A stretch of DNA of 10,639 nucleotides from Actinomycetes bacterium (GTDB lineage Bacteria; Actinomycetota; Actinomycetes; Streptosporangiales; Streptosporangiaceae). The position numbers were made by a program, and so were the translations under genes. Location of the stretch: positions 1 through 10,639 of the forward strand of contig JAFACJ010000071.1 of assembly GCA_023425615.1 (NCBI GenBank). The letters are read 5' to 3'. Shown here piece by piece: positions 1 to 5,547 of this stretch (its first letter is position 1; the number at the start of each line of letters is the position of its first letter). The notes below the pieces were generated by a model. The model saw only the letters and a program-made list of their open reading frames with translations, did no database searches and was not told where the DNA came from.

Positions 1-506
1 GCGGCGCCACCAACCTCGGCGAGGCGCTGCGCCGCATCACCGAGGGCGCGGCCATGATCCGCTCCAAGGGCGAGGCCGGCACCGGCGACGTCTCCAACGC
101 CACCACCCACATGCGCCAGCTGCGCGATGAGATCCGCCGCCTGTCCTCGCTGCCCGAGGATGAGCTGTACGTGGCGGCCAAGGAGCTCCAGGCCCCCTAC
201 GACCTGGTCAAGGAGGTCGCCCGGACCGGCAAGCTCCCGGTGGTGCTCTTCACCGCCGGCGGCATCGCCACCCCCGCCGACGCCGCGATGATGATGCAGC
301 TGGGCGCCGAGGGCGTCTTCGTCGGCTCGGGCATCTTCAAGTCCGGCGACCCCGTCAAGCGGGCCGAGGCCATCGTCAAGGCCACCACCTTCCACGACGA
401 CCCCGACGTCATCGCCAAGGTCTCCCGCGGTCTGGGCGAGGCCATGGTCGGCATCAACGTCGGCACCATGGCCGAGTCCGAGAAGTTCGCCGGACGCGGC
501 TGGTAG
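1..506 (+). CDS. pdxS: PdxS, pyridoxal 5'-phosphate synthase lyase subunit (3' part only)
   Basis: C-terminal 167 residues of PdxS (Pdx1/SNZ), the TIM-barrel subunit that builds PLP from ribose 5-phosphate, glyceraldehyde 3-phosphate and ammonia supplied by PdxT, in the cytoplasm. The gene is already open at base 3 and its start lies upstream of the window. Visible family motifs are [12 protein letters not shown] and then [13 protein letters not shown], whose Lys corresponds to the second active-site lysine of the family (Lys149 in Bacillus subtilis numbering, from memory). These are followed by [15 protein letters not shown] and the phosphate-binding [11 protein letters not shown]. The usual C-terminal [10 protein letters not shown] block and a short tail end at TAG 504-506. 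No frameshift is seen. Its partner pdxT is not directly adjacent: one uncharacterised gene lies between them. Identification is secure from motif density. Confidence 0.96.
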   Translation, partial: GATNLGEALRRITEGAAMIRSKGEAGTGDVSNATTHMRQLRDEIRRLSSLPEDELYVAAKELQAPYDLVKEVARTGKLPVVLFTAGGIATPADAAMMMQLGAEGVFVGSGIFKSGDPVKRAEAIVKATTFHDDPDVIAKVSRGLGEAMVGINVGTMAESEKFAGRGW

Positions 507-542
507 CCGGAGACCGGCGGCGGTCGTGCGGCCGGCTCGGCG

Positions 543-572
543 AACCCTCCCACGGAACGTCGCGGAGGGGTT
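543..572 (+). terminator. possible hairpin after pdxS
   Basis: AACCCTCC (543-550) can pair with GGAGGGGTT (564-572) with one bulged G and a 13-nt loop. No T-run follows, so this would be a U-less actinobacterial terminator or an attenuating hairpin between pdxS and the next gene. TACGCT at 572-577, touching its right arm, could be a -10 hexamer for the downstream gene, but no convincing -35 is visible. Weak. Confidence 0.3.
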
Positions 573-624
573 ACGCTGACGGCTGCCGGGGCAGGGCGGG
601 AGCGGTCGGCCGGGAGGGTCGGGC

Positions 625-1239
625 ATGGGCTGGTCTGTGGCGCTCGCGTGCGCGAGCATCGGGGAGCCGGGAGTCGTCTTCCGGCCCGGTCTGGAGAACG
701 ACGGGCGCGCGGCCCTCGACCTCGCGCGGCGGCTGTATCCCGCCTCCACCGTCGAGGACGCGGGCGAGACGGTCCTGGACTTCGCCCTGTGGCCGTATGA
801 CGACGAGCTGTTCATCGGCGTCTACGACCGCGCCCTGATCGTCTGCGACCGGCGGCTGTGCGGTCTGGACGAGGGGGCGCGGGGCATCGCCGACGCGATC
901 GCCTCGGCGCTGCCGGGCTCCGGCTGCGGGGTGCTGGTCCTGCACGGCGAGGCGCGGGGCTGCTGGTTTCGCCGCTACGCGGGGGGAGCCCTGGTCCGCG
1001 ACGTCTACCTGACGGCCGAGGACGGCATCGTCGTCGACCAGGGGGAGCCGCTGCCGGCCGAGGTCCCCTACCGCGAGACGATCGCCGGGGGCGCCGAGGA
1101 CGTGCCGCTGCCGTTCGACCCCGAGGAGTACGGGCTGGCCCTGGCCGCCGACCACCTGTTCGGCCATGAGCTCGCTGCCCGGGGCAGCGACGGCTTCCTG
1201 CCGCTGGAACTGCCGCTGCGCCGGTTCCGCCTGGCCTGA
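625..1239 (+). CDS. Uncharacterised protein, DUF6928-like, between pdxS and pdxT
   Basis: A 204-residue soluble protein of unknown function. The start is ATG 625, preceded by a strong GGGAGGG (612-618) six bases away. No signal peptide, membrane segment or catalytic motif is recognised. The arrangement recalls actinobacterial DUF6928 proteins as I remember them: an ARRLYP segment near residues 34-39, a central [13 protein letters not shown] stretch (residues 66-78), [17 protein letters not shown] (133-149) and [10 protein letters not shown] (161-170), then a helix with HLFG. This family assignment is from memory and has not been searched. It carries five Cys (9, 74, 79, 101, 113). A hairpin follows it and pdxT has its own ribosome site, so cotranscription with pdxT is possible but not shown. 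Its placement inside the PLP-synthase pair is positional evidence only. Confidence 0.8.
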   Translation: MGWSVALACASIGEPGVVFRPGLENDGRAALDLARRLYPASTVEDAGETVLDFALWPYDDELFIGVYDRALIVCDRRLCGLDEGARGIADAIASALPGSGCGVLVLHGEARGCWFRRYAGGALVRDVYLTAEDGIVVDQGEPLPAEVPYRETIAGGAEDVPLPFDPEEYGLALAADHLFGHELAARGSDGFLPLELPLRRFRLA

Positions 1240-1242
1240 GCG

Positions 1243-1271
1243 GGTCCGCCGGATCTGGAAGATCACGGACC
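1243..1271 (+). terminator. Hairpin between the DUF6928-like gene and pdxT
   Basis: GGTCCG (1243-1248) pairs with CGGACC (1266-1271). Inside it GATCT (1252-1256) pairs with AGATC (1260-1264) around a GGA triloop, with a small internal loop between the two stems. It begins four bases after the upstream stop codon. No clear T-tract follows directly. It may be a terminator or processing hairpin, or partial readthrough into pdxT may occur. Confidence 0.4.
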
Positions 1272-1313
1272 TGCCCGGGCGTTCATTCTGAGTCCCCTTG
1301 GGAGGTCCCTGTC

Positions 1314-1916
1314 TTGTCACTCGTCATCGGTGTGCTCGCCCTTCAGGGCGACGTACGTGAGCACGCCCGCGCCCTGGAGTCCTGCGGCGCCGAGCCCCTC
1401 GGCGTCCGCCGGGCCGCGGAGCTGGAGCGGTGTGACGGGCTGGTGATCCCCGGCGGCGAGTCCACCGCCATGTGGCGGCTCCTGCGCGCCTTCGAGCTGC
1501 TGGAGCCGCTGCGCAAGCGGATCGAGGCCGGGATGCCCGCCTACGGCTCCTGCGCCGGCATGATCATGCTGGCCGACCGGATCGTGGACGGCGCCGCCGG
1601 GCAGGAGACCATCGGCGGCATCGACATGCTGGTACGCCGCAACGCCTTCGGCCGCCAGGTCGACTCCTATGAGTCGACGATCGGCTTCGACGGCGCTCCG
1701 ATGGAGGCGGTCTTCATCCGGGCGCCCTGGGTGGAGTCCGTGGGAGAGGGCGTGGAAATCCTCGGACGCGTAGAGTCGGGGCCCGGCACGGGTAGGATCG
1801 TCGCGGTCCGGCAAGGGCGCCTGATGGCGACCGCCTACCATCCCGAACTCACCGGGGACACCACAGTGCACCGCTACTTCGCCGAGCTGGTGCGTCAGTC
1901 GAAGGACGAGGAGTAG
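1314..1916 (+). CDS. pdxT: PdxT, glutaminase subunit of PLP synthase
   Basis: Class I glutamine amidotransferase that hydrolyses glutamine and channels ammonia to PdxS. The start is TTG 1314, supported by GGGAGG at 1300-1305 (eight bases away) and by the family N-terminus [16 protein letters not shown]; no other in-frame start keeps that conserved strand. It has 200 residues, the usual length. Landmarks are the oxyanion and glutamine-binding GGES (47-50), the nucleophile Cys80 in GSCAGM, and the catalytic His176 and Glu178 in YHPEL. All triad residues are intact. It stops five bases before yebC, whose ribosome site GAGGAG overlaps the pdxT 3' end, so the two genes are probably cotranscribed and partly coupled. 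Cytoplasmic. Confidence 0.96.
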   Translation: MSLVIGVLALQGDVREHARALESCGAEPLGVRRAAELERCDGLVIPGGESTAMWRLLRAFELLEPLRKRIEAGMPAYGSCAGMIMLADRIVDGAAGQETIGGIDMLVRRNAFGRQVDSYESTIGFDGAPMEAVFIRAPWVESVGEGVEILGRVESGPGTGRIVAVRQGRLMATAYHPELTGDTTVHRYFAELVRQSKDEE

Positions 1917-1921
1917 AGAGC

Positions 1922-2680
1922 ATGTCCGGCCACTCCAAATGGGCGACGACCAAGCACAAGAAGGCGGCCCTGGACGCTAGGCGGGGCAAGCTCTTCGCCA
2001 AGCTGATCAAGAACATCGAGGTCGCGGCGCGGGTCGGCGGCCCGGACGCCGACTCCAACCCGACCCTGTTCGACGCCATCTACAAGGCGAAGAAGAACTC
2101 GGTCCCCAACGACAACATCGAGCGGGCCCGCAAGCGCGGCGGCGGCCTCGAGGCCGGCGGCGCCGACTGGCAGACGATCATGTACGAGGGCTACGCGCCC
2201 GGCGGCGTGGCAGTCCTCATCGAGTGCCTCACCGACAACCGCAACCGCGCCGCCTCCGAGGTGCGCGTGGCGCTGACCCGCAACGGCGGCTCCCTGGCCG
2301 ACCCCGGCTCGGTGTCCTACATGTTCAACCGCAAGGGCGTCGTGCTGGTGCCCAAGGACGGCACCACCGAGGACGACGTCATGCTGGCGGCACTGGACGC
2401 GGGCGCCGAGGAGATCAACGAGGTCGGCGAGAACTTCGAGGTGATCTCCGAGGCCGGCGACCTGCTGACCGTCCGCAAGGCGATCCAGGAGGCCGGCATC
2501 GACTACGAGTCAGCCGAGTCGTCCTTCGTGCCGACCATGCAGATCGAGCTGGACGCCGAGGGCGCCCGCAAGGTCTTCCGGCTGATCGAGGCGCTGGAGG
2601 ACAGCGACGACGTGCAGAACGTCTGGGCCAACTTCGACGTCAGCGACAGCGTGCTGGCGGAGCTGAACGAAGAGGACTGA
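1922..2680 (+). CDS. yebC: YebC/PmpR (TACO1) family protein
   Basis: A 252-residue member of the YebC/PmpR/TACO1 family, identified by its N-terminus ([14 protein letters not shown]), the [13 protein letters not shown] block and the [19 protein letters not shown] block, all near-invariant in the family. Members were first annotated as transcriptional regulators. Mitochondrial TACO1 and some bacterial members are instead translation factors that help ribosomes past difficult stretches such as polyproline. Which role applies here cannot be read from the sequence. The start is ATG 1922, with GAGGAG (1908-1913) lying inside the end of pdxT. The position directly before ruvCAB is conserved in many bacteria. 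The LexA box downstream suggests that ruvC has its own promoter, though readthrough from yebC is possible. Confidence 0.95.
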   Translation: MSGHSKWATTKHKKAALDARRGKLFAKLIKNIEVAARVGGPDADSNPTLFDAIYKAKKNSVPNDNIERARKRGGGLEAGGADWQTIMYEGYAPGGVAVLIECLTDNRNRAASEVRVALTRNGGSLADPGSVSYMFNRKGVVLVPKDGTTEDDVMLAALDAGAEEINEVGENFEVISEAGDLLTVRKAIQEAGIDYESAESSFVPTMQIELDAEGARKVFRLIEALEDSDDVQNVWANFDVSDSVLAELNEED

Positions 2681-2738
2681 TCGGCCACGGCGCGCCGTCC
2701 GTGCCCATCGTGCCGTGCGGCGCGGTAGGGTTCGGGTG

Positions 2739-2752
2739 CGAACTGGTGTTCG
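2739..2752. promoter_or_regulatory. LexA (SOS) box upstream of ruvCAB
   Basis: Perfect palindromic half-sites CGAAC and GTTCG separated by TGGT. This matches the Gram-positive/mycobacterial LexA consensus CGAAC-N4-GTTCG. It lies 22 bases before the preferred ruvC start. A TAGGGT hexamer (2726-2731) just upstream could be a -10, putting the transcript start on or next to the box, so LexA binding would block initiation; the -35 is not recognisable. ruvCAB is a known SOS target in mycobacteria, which fits. Confidence 0.85.
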
Positions 2753-2774
2753 GACGATGATCAGGGGTCGACCG

Positions 2775-3296
2775 TTGCGGGTGCTCGGAGTGGACCCGGG
2801 GCTCACCCGGTGCGGTGTGGGCGTCGTGGAAGGCGTCCCCGGGGCGCCGCTGACCCTGGTGCACGTCGGGGTGATCCGCACCGACGCCGATCTCGACCCG
2901 GCCGAGCGGCTGCTGCGCGTGGAGCAGGGCCTGGAGCGGGTGCTGGAGGAGTTCTCCCCCGAGGCGGTGGCCGTCGAGCGGGTCTTCGCCCAGCACAACG
3001 TCAGCACCGTGATCGGCACCGCGCAGGCGGCCGGGGTGGCGATGCTCTGCGCGGCCCGCCGCGGCCTGCCGGTGGGCACGCACACCCCCAGCGAGGCCAA
3101 GGCGGCGATCACCGGCAGCGGACGCGCCGACAAGGCGCAGGTCACCTTGATGGTCACCCGGCTGCTGCGGCTGTCGGCGGCGCCCAAGCCCGCCGACGCC
3201 GCCGACGCGCTGGCGCTGGCCATCTGTCATGTGTGGCGGGGCGCGGCGCAGGCCAGGCTGGCCGCCGCCCGGCGAGGAGGGGGAGCCAGGCGATGA
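2775..3296 (+). CDS. ruvC: RuvC, Holliday junction resolvase
   Basis: Endonuclease that cuts Holliday junctions symmetrically at the end of recombination, working with RuvAB. From TTG 2775 it has 173 residues, the family's usual size. The four metal-binding acids are intact: Asp7 (GVDPG), Glu68 (VERVF), Asp141 and Asp144 (PADAADALA). The AQHN and [20 protein letters not shown] blocks are also typical. I prefer TTG 2775 because AGGGG (2763-2767) lies seven bases before it, the protein then begins MRVLGVDPG as in relatives, and the LexA box ends at 2752. ATG 2757 is possible (6 extra residues, no good ribosome site). GTG 2715 would place the operator inside the gene and is unlikely. The TGA overlaps the ruvA start. 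Confidence 0.93.
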   Translation: MRVLGVDPGLTRCGVGVVEGVPGAPLTLVHVGVIRTDADLDPAERLLRVEQGLERVLEEFSPEAVAVERVFAQHNVSTVIGTAQAAGVAMLCAARRGLPVGTHTPSEAKAAITGSGRADKAQVTLMVTRLLRLSAAPKPADAADALALAICHVWRGAAQARLAAARRGGGARR

Positions 3297-3898
3297 TCGC
3301 CTTCATCAGCGGCCGTGTCGACTCCGCCGGCGCCGACAGCGCCGTCGTGGAGGTCGGCGGCGTGGGCCTGGCGGTGCTGTGCACCCCGCACACCGCCGCC
3401 GCGCTGAAGCCGGGGGAGCAGGCGAGGCTGGCCACCTCCCTGGTGGTGCGCGAGGACTCGCTGACCCTCTACGGGTTCGCCGACGACGACGAGCGCGTGG
3501 TCTTCGAGCTGGTGCAGACCGCCAGCGGGGTGGGGCCCAAGGTGGCGCTGGCGATGCTGGCCACGCACAGCCCCGACGCTCTGCGGCGGGCGGTGGCCTC
3601 CGGCGACGCCAGGGCGCTGACCCTGGTGCCGGGGATCGGCCCCAAGGGCGCCCAGAAGATCATCCTGGAGCTCAAGGACAAGCTGGGCCTGCCGACGGGC
3701 GGTCTGGCGGAGCAGGTGCCGCGGCAGCGCGTCCAGCCGTGGCGCGAGCAGGTCTCGGCAGGTCTGCAGAGCCTGGGCTGGGGCGTGCGCGAGGCGGACG
3801 CCGCCGTCGCCGCGGTCGCCGACGACCTCGACGGCGCGCAGGTCCCGCCGGTTCCCGAACTGCTGCGCGCCGCGCTGCGGAAGCTGGGCCGCCCATGA
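3293..3898 (+). CDS. ruvA: RuvA, Holliday junction DNA-binding subunit
   Basis: A 201-residue RuvA. As a tetramer it holds the four-way junction and loads RuvB for branch migration. The domains are recognisable: an N-terminal OB fold (about 1-62, starting MIAFISGRV and ending LTLYGF), two helix-hairpin-helix motifs (SGVGPKVA at 78-85 and [12 protein letters not shown] at 112-123), a variable linker, and a C-terminal RuvB-binding three-helix domain (about 150-201) with the LQSLGW motif. The start is ATG 3293, overlapping the ruvC stop as ATGA, with a purine-rich GAGGAGGGGG ribosome site upstream. The stop overlaps ruvB the same way, so the three genes are translationally coupled and expected to share the SOS promoter upstream of ruvC. 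Confidence 0.96.
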   Translation: MIAFISGRVDSAGADSAVVEVGGVGLAVLCTPHTAAALKPGEQARLATSLVVREDSLTLYGFADDDERVVFELVQTASGVGPKVALAMLATHSPDALRRAVASGDARALTLVPGIGPKGAQKIILELKDKLGLPTGGLAEQVPRQRVQPWREQVSAGLQSLGWGVREADAAVAAVADDLDGAQVPPVPELLRAALRKLGRP

Positions 3899-4941
3899 GC
3901 GAGGAACGGCTGGTCTCGGCCGAGCAGAACGTCGATGACCAGGCGATCGACGCCGCGCTGCGGCCCAAGAAGCTCGATGACTTCATCGGCCAGGAACGGG
4001 TGCGCGAGCAGCTCTCCCTGGTGCTGCACAGCGCGCTGCGCCGTGGCCGCACCCCCGACCACGTGCTGCTGTCGGGCGGTCCCGGGCTCGGCAAGACCAC
4101 CCTCGCGATGATCATCGCCGCCGAGCTGGGCAAGCCGCTGCGCATCACCAGCGGCCCGGCGATCGAGCGCGCCGGCGATCTGGCGGCGGTGCTGTCCACG
4201 CTCAGCGAGGGCGAGGTGCTCTTCCTCGATGAGATCCACCGCATGGCACGCCCCGCCGAGGAGATGCTCTATCTGGCGATGGAGGACTTCCGCGTCGACG
4301 TGGTGGTGGGCAAGGGACCGGGCGCGACCGCGATCCCGCTGGACATCGCGCCCTTCACCCTGGTCGGCGCCACCACCAGGGCCGGTATGCTGCCGGGCCC
4401 GCTGCGCGACAGGTTCGGCTTCGTCGCCCACATGGACTTCTACGAGCCGGCCGAGCTGGAGGTGATCGTGCGCCGCTCGGCGGGGCTGCTGGGCGTCGGC
4501 ATCGACGACGAGGCGGCGGCCGAGGTCGCCTTCCGCTCCCGCGGCACGCCACGTATCGCCAACCGCCTGCTGCGCCGGGTCCGCGACTACGCCGAGGTCA
4601 GGGCCGACGGCCTTGTCACCCGCGGGCTGGCCCGCTCGGCCCTCGATCTGTACGAGGTCGACGAGCAGGGCCTCGACCGCCTCGACCGCGCCGTCCTGCG
4701 CGCCCTGCTGGTGAAGTTCGGCGGCGGCCCGGTCGGCCTGTCCACCCTCGCGGTCAGCGTCGGCGAGGAGCCCGAGACCGTGGAGGTCGTGGCCGAGCCC
4801 TTCCTCGTCCGCCAGGGCCTGCTGGCCCGCACCTCCCGCGGCCGTATCGCCACCCCCGCCGCCTGGGAGCATCTGGGCCTGACGCCTCCCGCGTCCGCCG
4901 CGCCACCCGCCGGCAACTCGCTCTTCGAACTTCCGGAATAG
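3895..4941 (+). CDS. ruvB: RuvB, Holliday junction branch-migration ATPase
   Basis: A 348-residue AAA+ motor that assembles as hexamers on each side of RuvA and pulls DNA through the junction. Visible motifs are [12 protein letters not shown] at the N-terminus, Walker A GGPGLGKT (61-68), Walker B FLDEIH (110-115), sensor 1 GATTRAG (158-164), LRDRFG with the arginine-finger region (170-175), sensor 2 around [16 protein letters not shown], and the C-terminal winged-helix domain containing GGGPVGL and RTSRGR. All key residues are intact. The start is ATG 3895, overlapping the ruvA stop; no separate strong ribosome site is seen, so translation is probably coupled. A short Ala/Pro-rich tail precedes the stop. 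This is the last gene of the SOS operon and it converges on the - strand signalling genes. Confidence 0.97.
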   Translation: MSEERLVSAEQNVDDQAIDAALRPKKLDDFIGQERVREQLSLVLHSALRRGRTPDHVLLSGGPGLGKTTLAMIIAAELGKPLRITSGPAIERAGDLAAVLSTLSEGEVLFLDEIHRMARPAEEMLYLAMEDFRVDVVVGKGPGATAIPLDIAPFTLVGATTRAGMLPGPLRDRFGFVAHMDFYEPAELEVIVRRSAGLLGVGIDDEAAAEVAFRSRGTPRIANRLLRRVRDYAEVRADGLVTRGLARSALDLYEVDEQGLDRLDRAVLRALLVKFGGGPVGLSTLAVSVGEEPETVEVVAEPFLVRQGLLARTSRGRIATPAAWEHLGLTPPASAAPPAGNSLFELPE

Positions 4942-4957
4942 GAACGGAAATTCCGGA
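4932..4957 (+). terminator. Inverted repeat spanning the ruvB stop codon
   Basis: TCCGGAAT (4932-4939) and ATTCCGGA (4950-4957) form a perfect 8-bp stem with a 10-base loop. The stop codon TAG 4939-4941 lies at the stem's inner edge. No T-run follows. It is a candidate U-less terminator for ruvCAB, assisted by the much stronger hairpin at 5025-5062. Confidence 0.45.
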
Positions 4958-4978
4958 GCGGCGGGCGGGAGAGGGCCA

Positions 4979-5026
4979 CCGCCATTTGACGCCCGCGCCG
5001 GTCGTGTTATGCGTTCTGCTCAGCGG
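4979..5026 (-). pseudogene. Remnant of a second copy of the small secreted-protein gene
   Basis: On the - strand this stretch encodes TGAGVKWR, identical to residues 132-139 of the secreted protein upstream, but with GCG, GGC and CGG where the intact gene has GCC, GGG and CGT. The three differences are all third-position and silent. After TGAGVKWR the frame continues without the intact gene's Ala-stop ending. Just before it lies the 13-mer TTCTGCTCAGCGG (5014-5026, + strand spelling), which recurs at 5542-5554 upstream of the intact gene. The picture fits a tandem paralogue that lost its body and kept only its edges. No start or open reading frame of note remains. The assignment rests on short matches, so it is tentative. 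Confidence 0.4.
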
Positions 5027-5102
5027 TGAAAGGCGACCCGGGATGCCGGGCCGCCCTTTACCGGGAGGATCGTCAAGCACGCCATTTGACCCCGGCGCCG
5101 GT
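4980..5102. repeat. Direct repeat pair, 23 bp, offset exactly 100 bp
   Basis: The copies are 4980-5002 and 5080-5102, with 21 of 23 bases identical (shared core CGCCATTTGAC and GCGCCGGT). The right copy is the 3' end of the secreted-protein gene; the left copy is the remnant described separately. The hairpin 5025-5062 lies between them. Confidence 0.75.
5025..5062 (-). terminator. Strong hairpin terminator after the secreted-protein gene, probably bidirectional
   Basis: A 17-bp stem (5025-5041 with 5046-5062) closes a 4-base loop. Read on the - strand it has 14 Watson-Crick pairs, two G-U pairs and one mismatch. It begins 10 bases after the stop codon of the secreted-protein gene. There is no T-tract, as is common in high-GC actinobacteria. 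Facing the end of the ruv operon, it could stop transcription from both sides. Confidence 0.75.
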
Positions 5103-5495
5103 GAGGACGGTTCCGCTCTTGAACCTCATCCACGGGTAGGCCAGCGTGTTGCCCCAGGGCACCTTGACGGTTCCCTGGGTCCCGCAGCCGGCGCTGTACC
5201 ACTTCCACTTGTGGGTCTTCTCGTTGTAGCCGTACGCCTGCGCGCAGACGTAGGCGTTGGTGCCGGGCTGGGTGGCCCAGGAGAAGGCGCGCTTGGCGCC
5301 GCGGTAGCCGCCGCGGGCGCAGGGGTACTTGCTCTTGATCCACTTGCCGCCGGGCGGGACGTAGGCGCTGTGCCAGGAGGTGCAGGCGCCGGCGGCCGAG
5401 GGGGAGGCGGCGGCGGGGGCGGTGCCCGCCAGGGCGGGCGCCAGGCCGACCGCGGAGACCAGCAGGACCGCCGCGGCGTTCTTGAATTTCGTCAT
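5073..5495 (-). CDS. Small basic secreted protein with four cysteines, unknown function
   Basis: A 140-residue exported protein. I do not recognise a family. From ATG 5495 the N-terminus is a clear signal peptide: MTKFKN, a hydrophobic run to about residue 23, then an Ala/Pro/Ser-rich region with likely cleavage between about 30 and 37. The mature part (about 103-110 residues) has Cys38, 59, 84 and 104, enough for two disulfides. From residue 38 on it has eight Trp, eight Tyr, 15 Lys/Arg, one Glu and no Asp, so it is strongly basic. The ribosome site is poor (GAGGG only one base from ATG). A GTG at 5540 would add 15 residues before the signal peptide and is less likely. It lies 52 bp after the histidine kinase stop on the same strand, so cotranscription is plausible. 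It could be an antimicrobial, cell-wall-binding or signalling protein; none of these is shown. Confidence 0.82.
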   Translation of the reverse strand: MTKFKNAAAVLLVSAVGLAPALAGTAPAAASPSAAGACTSWHSAYVPPGGKWIKSKYPCARGGYRGAKRAFSWATQPGTNAYVCAQAYGYNEKTHKWKWYSAGCGTQGTVKVPWGNTLAYPWMRFKSGTVLTGAGVKWRA

Positions 5496-5510
5496 GCCCT
5501 CACTTTGAAC

Positions 5511-5534
5511 GCGCCGGCGCCCGTTTCCCGGGAA
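5511..5534. promoter_or_regulatory. Two adjacent perfect 10-bp palindromes between kinase and secreted-protein genes
   Basis: GCGCCGGCGC (5511-5520) and TTCCCGGGAA (5525-5534) are four bases apart in the 52-bp gap. They could be an operator or small RNA hairpins that weaken transcription between the two genes. Self-complementary G/C words are common in such DNA, so only the TTCCCGGGAA element and the pairing are noteworthy. Confidence 0.3.
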
Positions 5535-5547
5535 TCGCACATTCTGC

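Noticed and set aside
2687..2698. 12-bp perfect palindrome ACGGCGCGCCGT after yebC
   Set aside because: G/C-only palindromes of this size are expected by chance several times in a window of this composition, and no context supports a function.
2715..2774. Longer RuvC N-terminus from GTG 2715
   Set aside because: It would place the LexA operator inside the gene and add an Arg-rich extension not seen in the family; TTG 2775 has a better ribosome site.
3469..4872. Long - strand open frame opposite ruvA and ruvB
   Set aside because: Its composition is that of a codon-shadow and it is fully covered by the well-supported + strand genes.
4754..5080. - strand open frame of 108 codons containing the TGAGVKWR remnant
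   Set aside because: Only the eight-residue match is meaningful. The rest crosses the terminator hairpin and runs antisense into the end of ruvB.
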